From: Pseudomonadota bacterium
Lineage (GTDB): Bacteria > Myxococcota_A > Polyangia > Polyangiales > Polyangiaceae
Direction: 5' to 3'
Assembly: GCA_023423895.1 (NCBI GenBank)
Contig: JAFAER010000023.1
Span: 1 to 64,000 of the forward strand
Length of the DNA stretch: 64,000 nt
Positions 58,756 to 64,000 of the stretch are shown in pieces; within the stretch, counting starts at the first letter, position 1; every line of letters starts with the position of its first letter. Made by a program: the position numbers and the translations under genes. Below the pieces are notes generated by a model, which was given only the letters and a program-made list of their open reading frames with translations, ran no database searches and was not told where the DNA came from.

Positions 58756-60663
58756 TCAGGGCGCGTCGATGGCGGCCTGGCGGGCGCGCGCGGCGTTCGG
58801 CTCGAAGAACACCGCGGCCATCTGCGCGGCGATCGGATCGAAGGCCCGGAGCAGCACGACGCCGTAGGCGCGGCTGTCCTCGAGGATCGGCCCCGCCGCG
58901 CCTGCCGGCGGCCGCAGCAGCGACAGAGTCGGGTCCCCTCCACCATCGTCGAGCACGAAGGTCTCCGGCGGTTCGCCCTTCATCGCAAACGAGAGCACCC
59001 GTGGCTCGTTCGGCACCTGGATGGTGACATCGAGGCGAACGAAGATGCCAAGGTGACGTCGGCGCCCATCGCGCGAGACGTACGTGGTGCCGGCCCAGCC
59101 GAGCTCGTAGTCGACCGCGATCGTCGGAGCGGACACCTCCGTGACGGGCCCTCCGACCTCGCGGGACGCGAGCGGCGCCCCGCGCTTCAGTGTGAGGACA
59201 CCGGCGGGGAACACGGCCTGAAAGCTCCGCTCGAGCCCGGCAACGAGCGCCGCCTCGCGTGCGGATGGGTCGTCGGAGCCGGAGCCGGAAGGACCAGAGG
59301 GGGCTTCCGGCTCGAGCTGGAGATGGGGTGTCACGGGTGCGCCGCCGCCGGGCGCCGGGCCGTCGTCCTCGAGGAGCCCCTTCGCGAGCAGTCGGTCTGC
59401 AACCACGAGCGTGCTCGTCTTGCCGCGATGAAAGCGGACCTCGATCGGCCGCTCCTCCTTCTCACAGTACGCCAGCAGCGCGAGGACGATGGGGACGACG
59501 CTCTTGTCCGCGACGTTGGCGTGCTCGCGGAAGTCTTCGGTCGTCTGCCGGTAGAGGTGGCGGATCTCGTCCCTCGCCGCCGGGACCTCGCGGGCGTCGG
59601 GCCACCTCGCGATGAAAGCGCGTAGGCCGGTCACCGTCTTCTGCGCGCCGAGCTCGGCGTGGAGCGCATCGCCGAGCGCCGCACGCGCGTCGGTCTCCAC
59701 CGCGCTCTGCGGATACGCGAGGAGGAAGCGCTCGATCGCCGCGGCCCTCTTTCCGGCGTCGGGCGCTTTCATGGCCTCGGCGAGGCGAGCCCGCGGGAGG
59801 ACCAGGCGGCGCACCTCCTCGGCCCGAAGCCCGCCGCCTCGAACGTAGGCCTCGGCGGTCGCGACGTCCGGCGTCGGGCCGAGCCGCGACCATGCCCATC
59901 GATCGCTTTGCCAGTTGCGCAGGCGCCACCACCCCACGCCCCCGACGAGGCCCGCGATGATCGTGATCGCCCAGATGAAGCGCGTCCACGTCGGTCGACC
60001 GCGCGCGAGCAGGCCATGGTCGTGCGCCGGGGCCCAGTCACGTGCGCGCGCATCGGCGAAGGGGTCGAACGCAGCGAGCTCACCGATGCCACCTCTCTGG
60101 AGCGCGGCGGCGAGGTTCTCGCGCGCTGCCTGAACCGCGGCGGCCTGCGCAATCGCGGCGGCCTGGCCTCGAATCTCGAACGCAAAGGACGCGGTGGAGA
60201 AGATGAACCACAGCGTCGAGTGCGTGTACTTGCCCCCCTTCAGGTGGTGGACGGGGTCGAACGCCTGCAACTCGGCCAGCGGATGGAGCACGATCTCCCG
60301 TGCGCGCGCATCGACGAGGTCGAGCGGGAACACGTAGACGCCCGGCGTGAACGGCAGCGAGCCTGCGACGACACGGCGGCGCGCGAGCATCGCAAGCGAT
60401 AGGCCGAGGACCGCAAAAGCGGCCATGTAGCCGACGAGGAATCTCCGATCCTGCACCGGCGCATCGACGGCGCCGAGCCGTAGGACCGCCATCACGCCGA
60501 GAGCGGCGACGACGACGAGCGACAGGACGAGCCATCCCGCACGGGTCCGCGGCTTCGCCGTGCGCTGGCAGATCGGACGCGCCGCCGGCGAGTCCGACAC
60601 GAGCGAACGGACGAACCGTTCGCGTGTCGCTCGCGGGAGGTCGTTGAAGTCGATCGAACGCAA
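58756..60663 (-). CDS. Three-TM hypothetical protein with large soluble C-terminal part
   Basis: The start is TTG at 60663, with GAAGG five bases upstream. The 635-residue protein has TM segments at about 42-64, 75-96 and 223-245. Between the second and third lies a domain with VYVFPLDLVDARAREIVLHPLAELQAFDPVHHLKGG. The C-terminal 390 residues start with TPR-like helices (AIERFLLAYPQSAVETDARAALGDALHAELG) and end in a beta-rich domain (VDYELGWAGTTYVSRDGRRRHLGIFVRLDVTIQVP). An acidic Ser/Gly linker is near residue 455. No family was recognised. It may sense or scaffold at the inner membrane. It lies 58 bases downstream of rsfS and may be co-transcribed. Confidence 0.72.
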   Translation of the reverse strand: MRSIDFNDLPRATRERFVRSLVSDSPAARPICQRTAKPRTRAGWLVLSLVVVAALGVMAVLRLGAVDAPVQDRRFLVGYMAAFAVLGLSLAMLARRRVVAGSLPFTPGVYVFPLDLVDARAREIVLHPLAELQAFDPVHHLKGGKYTHSTLWFIFSTASFAFEIRGQAAAIAQAAAVQAARENLAAALQRGGIGELAAFDPFADARARDWAPAHDHGLLARGRPTWTRFIWAITIIAGLVGGVGWWRLRNWQSDRWAWSRLGPTPDVATAEAYVRGGGLRAEEVRRLVLPRARLAEAMKAPDAGKRAAAIERFLLAYPQSAVETDARAALGDALHAELGAQKTVTGLRAFIARWPDAREVPAARDEIRHLYRQTTEDFREHANVADKSVVPIVLALLAYCEKEERPIEVRFHRGKTSTLVVADRLLAKGLLEDDGPAPGGGAPVTPHLQLEPEAPSGPSGSGSDDPSAREAALVAGLERSFQAVFPAGVLTLKRGAPLASREVGGPVTEVSAPTIAVDYELGWAGTTYVSRDGRRRHLGIFVRLDVTIQVPNEPRVLSFAMKGEPPETFVLDDGGGDPTLSLLRPPAGAAGPILEDSRAYGVVLLRAFDPIAAQMAAVFFEPNAARARQAAIDAP

Positions 60664-60721
60664 CAGAGCCTTCTCAGGCTCGCACGAACCGACCGTTCAC
60701 TCTAGAGCGTGTCGCTGGCTC

Positions 60722-61357
60722 TCAGACGCGCGGCTCGGACAGCGGGACCGGGACCCGACGTGCGTCCATCCAGAGCCCGTCGATGTCGTACGCCGCGCGC
60801 GCATCGTCCTGGAAGACATGGACGACGACATCGCCGAAGTCCATGAGCACCCAGTTCGCGTGCGGGAGGCCCTCGACGGCGAGCGCGCGCTTGTTCTTCT
60901 TGCGCAGCGCGTCCTCGATCGCGGCCGACAACGCAGCGACGTGACGGTCGCTGCGACCCGACATGAGGACGAGGAAATCGGCGTAGTCGACACGACCCGC
61001 GACGTCGATCACCTCGAGGCCCGACGCCTTCTTCTCGAGCGCCGCGGTCGCGATGAGAATGGCGACCTCGCGAGCTTCGTCGCTGGCCGTGCTCACCCCG
61101 GCGGGAACGCGCGCGGCTCCGGCGGCCGAGCGACCCTCGCTGGCGACCGGCGGCTTGGCCTTCTTGAGGCCCTCGCCCTGACGCGGCCGGGCTCCGGTCG
61201 GTCGTGCAGCCCGCTCGCGGGGCGCTTCACCCTCCGCGCGGCGGGGAAGCTTGCTGGTCGTAGCTGCTCGCTTCGGGGGACGTGCTGCGGCTCCTCCGTG
61301 GGATGAACGGATGAGCGGACGATCTTGCCCTCGTGAGGGACGTTTATTCGCGGCCAA
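60722..61357 (-). CDS. rsfS: Ribosome silencing factor RsfS
   Basis: The start is TTG at 61357, supported by AGGAG five bases upstream. The 211-residue protein has about 90 basic, disordered residues (PSRGQDRPL, RPPKRAATTSKLPRR, GLKKAKPP) followed by a complete RsfS domain of about 115 residues: EVAILIATAALEKKASGLEVIDVAGRVDYADFLVLMSGRSDRHVAALSAAIEDAL and LPHANWVLMDFGDVVVHVF. RsfS binds ribosomal protein uL14 and blocks subunit joining in starvation. Most RsfS are 105-130 residues, so the extension is unusual. It may add rRNA contacts. Next to proA, a common pairing. Confidence 0.93.
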   Translation of the reverse strand: MAANKRPSRGQDRPLIRSSHGGAAARPPKRAATTSKLPRRAEGEAPRERAARPTGARPRQGEGLKKAKPPVASEGRSAAGAARVPAGVSTASDEAREVAILIATAALEKKASGLEVIDVAGRVDYADFLVLMSGRSDRHVAALSAAIEDALRKKNKRALAVEGLPHANWVLMDFGDVVVHVFQDDARAAYDIDGLWMDARRVPVPLSEPRV

Positions 61358-61432
61358 GCGGTCTCCTGTGTGGGGGGATCGTCGACCGAGCGAGGTGCCG
61401 CGTCAAACTCAAACGGAAGACTACGCGTCTTT

Positions 61433-61463
61433 CCCGTCTCTCGTCTCCCGTCTCTCGTCTCCC
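61433..61463. repeat. 14-base tandem repeat between proA and rsfS
   Basis: CCCGTCTCTCGTCT is present twice (61433-61446, 61447-61460) followed by CCCG. It lies in the 175-base spacer between the proA stop and the rsfS start. Confidence 0.8.
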
Positions 61464-61532
61464 GTGGCGGCACTGGCCACGGACCATCCGCGCTCGCCTC
61501 GGGACTCGGGACGCGCCTCAGCTTCGTGCGCC

Positions 61533-62792
61533 TCAGCCCCGAACCTGTCCCTCGCCGTCGATGATCCACTTCATCGTCGTCAGCGCCTCGAGGCCCATGG
61601 GTCCTCGCCAGTGAAGACGGCTCGTCGCGATCCCGATCTCGGCGCCTAGCCCGAGCTCACCGCCGTCGTGGAAGCGCGTCGAGGCGTTGACCACGACGCA
61701 GGCCGCGTCCACTTCACGGCGCCAGCGGTCCGCGCGCTCCGAGCTCTGCGTGAGGATCGCCTCGGTGTGACCGGAGCCGTACTCGGCGACGTGCGAGAGG
61801 GCCCCCTCGAGCCCGTCGACGACCCGGACGGCGAGCACGGTGTCGAGGAACTCACAACCGTAGTCTCCGGGGACCGCCGCTTTCGCTTCGGCCACGAGGA
61901 TGCGCGTGCGCTCGCAGCCGCGAAGCTCACAGCCCGCCGCGAGCAGAGCGCGGGCGACCGGCGGCAAGAGGCGTGGCGCATCCGCAGCGTCGACGAGCAG
62001 GCACTCGAGCGCATTGCAGACTCCCGGCCGGCTCATCTTGGCGTTCAGCACGATCTTCGCCGCGAGATCGACGTCGGCGCCGGCATCGAGGAAGAGGTGG
62101 CAGACGCCCTTGTAGTGCTGCACCACCGGCACCCGGGCGTTCTCGGTGACGAACCGAATCAGCGCCTCGCCGCCGCGCGGGATCGCCAGATCGACGAGCT
62201 CGGTCTGCTGGACCAGGGCACGCACGCCTTCGCGATCGGTGAACGGAAGCACCTGCACGGCCGACCGCGGCAGCCCGGTGGTCTCGAGCGCGTCGCCGAT
62301 CACCTTGGCGAGCGCCGCGTTCGACCGCTCGGCCTCGGAGCCACCCCGCAAGACGACGGCATTTCCCGCCTTGAGCGTGAGCGCGCTCGCCTCGACGGTC
62401 ACGTTCGGCCGAGCTTCGTAGATCATCGCGATGACCCCGAGCGGGACGCGGACGCGGCGGACGACGATTCCGTTGGGGCGCGTCGTCCGCGAGACGACCT
62501 CACCCACCGGATCCGGAAGCGCGGCGACCTCGCGCACGCTGGCGGCCATCGCCTCGACGCGCGCCTCGTCGAGCATCAAACGGTCGAGCATCGCGCCCTT
62601 GGTGCCCTTCTGGCGCGCGGCCTCGAGATCGAGCCGATTCGCCTCGAGGATGGCCGTGGAGCTCTGCTGGATCCCGGAGGCGATCGCCTCGAGTGCTGCG
62701 TTCTTGTGCTCCGTCGACCGCGGCGCGAGCGCGCGTGCGGCGCGGCGCGCCCGAAGACACGTTTCTCGGACCTGTTCCTCGAGAGAGGTCAT
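61533..62792 (-). CDS. proA: Gamma-glutamyl phosphate reductase
   Basis: The protein is 419 residues, the usual ProA length. It is an aldehyde-dehydrogenase-fold enzyme with the ProA pattern: GVIAMIYEARPNVTVEASALTLKAGNAVVLRGGSEA, VDLAIPRGGEALIRFV, and the active-site Cys in MSRPGVCNALE. ASTRFHDGGELGLGAEIGIATSRLHWRGPMGLEALTT completes it. It reduces gamma-glutamyl phosphate to glutamate semialdehyde with NADPH in proline synthesis. ProB is not in the window. The ATG at 62792 has only a weak ribosome-binding site. Confidence 0.97.
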   Translation of the reverse strand: MTSLEEQVRETCLRARRAARALAPRSTEHKNAALEAIASGIQQSSTAILEANRLDLEAARQKGTKGAMLDRLMLDEARVEAMAASVREVAALPDPVGEVVSRTTRPNGIVVRRVRVPLGVIAMIYEARPNVTVEASALTLKAGNAVVLRGGSEAERSNAALAKVIGDALETTGLPRSAVQVLPFTDREGVRALVQQTELVDLAIPRGGEALIRFVTENARVPVVQHYKGVCHLFLDAGADVDLAAKIVLNAKMSRPGVCNALECLLVDAADAPRLLPPVARALLAAGCELRGCERTRILVAEAKAAVPGDYGCEFLDTVLAVRVVDGLEGALSHVAEYGSGHTEAILTQSSERADRWRREVDAACVVVNASTRFHDGGELGLGAEIGIATSRLHWRGPMGLEALTTMKWIIDGEGQVRG

Positions 62793-62933
62793 GACGCCGA
62801 CAACCTACCAGCCGGCGGTCGCGCCGGCGTGGTCGTTGTGCGGAGCTCGTCCTGCGAAGGCGCGCGCGACGGGACGGGCGCGCTCACCCGCTGCGCGGCT
62901 CATCCGATGGCTGGACGGCCGCATGCGGATGAG

Positions 62934-63626
62934 TCAGAAACCGATCGCGAGATGGGCGGCCGTGAGCGCGTACGCGCGGAGGTCTTTCACCTCGCTCGCG
63001 ACCGGCCCGACGATGCCTCCCGTGACGCTGGCACCGACACGCACGTCCGCATCCTCGAGGCCGAGCGCGTACTCGAGCGCGAAGCGCCCCGTGCCGACGC
63101 CAGCGAAGCCGCTCCGTGCGTCGGGGCGGCTGACGTGCATGAAGCCGGCGCCCATCCCGATGACGGGGTGAACAGGCCCGCGCTTGTGGAGGTCCAGCGT
63201 GATCTCGCCGGAGTAGTGCCCCACGCTGTCTCCGGTCGGGGTGCTCGAGCCGTCGCCGCTCTTGCCTTCGCCACGGAGCCATGACGCCGCGAGACGTCCG
63301 CCGACGGAGCCCATGCCGAAGTCCGCACCGACCCCGACGCCGAAACCGAAGCCCTTTCCGGTCGTGATCCCCGCGGGTCCGAGCGTGAGGCGAAACGGAG
63401 ACCGGCGAAGCTCCGGCTCCCGTGCGATGAAGTCGTCGTTCGCAAGTGCATGCGTCGGCGAGCCGCTGGCAAGCGGTCGAGACGGAGGTGGCTCCGAGAA
63501 GGGCCGACCGTCGCCGACCGTGACGGTGGCTTCGTCCGCCCGCGCCTCGCGTCCGAGGCTCGCCGTCGCGAACGTGAGAACCCCGACCAACATCCCCAGG
63601 ACCGCTTTCTTGCTGTCGTGTCCCAT
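62934..63626 (-). CDS. Outer-membrane beta-barrel-like protein
   Basis: The 230-residue protein has a signal peptide (LGMLVGVLTFATASLG, then REARAD), a Pro/Ser linker with charged residues to about residue 75, then strands. Examples are FRLTLGPAGITTGKGFGFGVGVGADFGMGSVGGRLAASWLRG, GHYSGEITLDLHKRGPVHPVIGMGAGF and VRVGASVTGGIVGPVA. It ends in HLAIGF with a terminal Phe. The strand number suggests an eight-stranded barrel. It is divergent from the TPR gene at 63770 with a 143-base spacer. No function is assigned. Confidence 0.8.
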   Translation of the reverse strand: MGHDSKKAVLGMLVGVLTFATASLGREARADEATVTVGDGRPFSEPPPSRPLASGSPTHALANDDFIAREPELRRSPFRLTLGPAGITTGKGFGFGVGVGADFGMGSVGGRLAASWLRGEGKSGDGSSTPTGDSVGHYSGEITLDLHKRGPVHPVIGMGAGFMHVSRPDARSGFAGVGTGRFALEYALGLEDADVRVGASVTGGIVGPVASEVKDLRAYALTAAHLAIGF

Positions 63627-63769
63627 TGCGTAGGTACAAACGGGCCCTTCTGGCCGCTCTTACACCCCGGCACGGGATCACGCCCGAGCGACGCTTGGAT
63701 CGCGAGCGATCTGGTCCGCGCCATGGTATGCCCCGCGACCTCGATGACTTCGGCTATCCTTCTCTGCGC

Positions 63770-64000
63770 ATGAGGCGAGGCTCCTGGGCACCGCTCTTCT
63801 GCCTGGCCGCGGCAACAGTGACGATGTCACTGTCGCTGCCGGCCCTCGCGCAGCAGCGCCCTGCAGCAGCGGCCGAGCCGGCCGTGGCGGCGCAGACCGA
63901 AGACCAGCGCAAGGCGCAGGAGCACTTCCAGCGGGCCAAGGAGCTCTATCAGGCCGGCCGGTACGAGGGAGCCGTCGCGGAGCTCGAGGTCGCTCGGGGG
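63770..64000 (+). CDS. Secreted TPR-containing protein, C-terminus outside window
   Basis: The ATG at 63770 begins a frame open to the window edge (77 residues). It has a signal peptide (LFCLAAATVTMSLSLPALAQ), a short Ala/Pro linker, and a first tetratricopeptide helix pair (EHFQRAKELYQAGRYEGAVAELEVA). The family of periplasmic TPR proteins is common in Polyangia. The rest of the protein, and so its role, is not visible. Confidence 0.8.
   Translation, partial: MRRGSWAPLFCLAAATVTMSLSLPALAQQRPAAAAEPAVAAQTEDQRKAQEHFQRAKELYQAGRYEGAVAELEVARG

Noticed and set aside
1..64000. tRNA, rRNA or tmRNA genes
   Set aside because: I looked for T-arm-like GGTTCGA-type segments with a matching acceptor. Those met, for example near 9340, are inside well-supported genes and do not fold as tRNA.
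1..64000. Insertion sequences, integrases, phage or plasmid genes
   Set aside because: No transposase, recombinase or structural phage protein is encoded. The short repeats lack terminal inverted repeats around a gene.

Overview
This is a GC-rich, gene-dense stretch of bacterial chromosome. It holds about 50 protein-coding genes and no tRNA, rRNA or CRISPR that I can see. The lineage call is inference. The GC-rich third codon positions, the very large share of secreted lipoproteins, and the mix of protein types point to Myxococcota, most likely Polyangia (Sorangium/Labilithrix-type). Those types are IgGFc-binding, RCC1-like and NCGxCGxxC cysteine-rich proteins, the DUF1501 protein with its diheme partner, and an ECF sigma factor with a one-TM partner. 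No mobile element, integrase or phage gene was recognised.

Layout. 1-13310: a truncated GT-C membrane protein, a cytosolic PQQ-type propeller protein, an esterase lipoprotein, an operon of two membrane-linked proteins, a lipoprotein, a rare fusion of an RluA pseudouridine synthase to an RlmI-like rRNA methyltransferase, a two-TM protein of unknown role, an SDR oxidoreductase and an M29-like protein. 13361-13655 is a GC-rich repeat array. 13756-24871: a GT-C-like membrane protein coupled to an SMP-30 lipoprotein, a DHH phosphoesterase, a Tat-exported DUF1501 protein with a diheme lipoprotein, a small cytochrome c lipoprotein, and a metallo-beta-lactamase/cyclic-nucleotide-binding protein. 24872-25374 is a gene-free block of short repeats, including inverted heptamer arrays. 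25375-32762: an unusual Hsp70 with a J-domain partner, CcmC, CcmD-like and a 45-residue membrane protein, an acyl-CoA dehydrogenase and a lipoprotein.

34782-44117 is the most striking part. Eight minus-strand genes, most joined by start/stop overlaps, encode a secreted protein, an ECF sigma factor, its likely membrane anti-sigma partner, and five exported proteins (cysteine-rich, two propeller-like, RCC1-like, IgGFc-binding-like). The block ends in two strong tandem hairpins. A metzincin-like lipoprotein gene converges on it. It reads as a regulated cell-surface module.

44290-55843: a second coupled lipoprotein/beta-barrel operon, a PrsW-type intramembrane protease, a beta-helix lipoprotein, and an operon of two FadL-type porins with a propeller lipoprotein. 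55941-64000 is mostly housekeeping: RlmN-like methyltransferase, TatB-TatC, a large membrane protein, RsfS, ProA, a barrel protein and the start of a TPR protein. TatBC would export the DUF1501 protein. CcmC/CcmD would supply haem for the c-type cytochromes encoded at 19081-22672.
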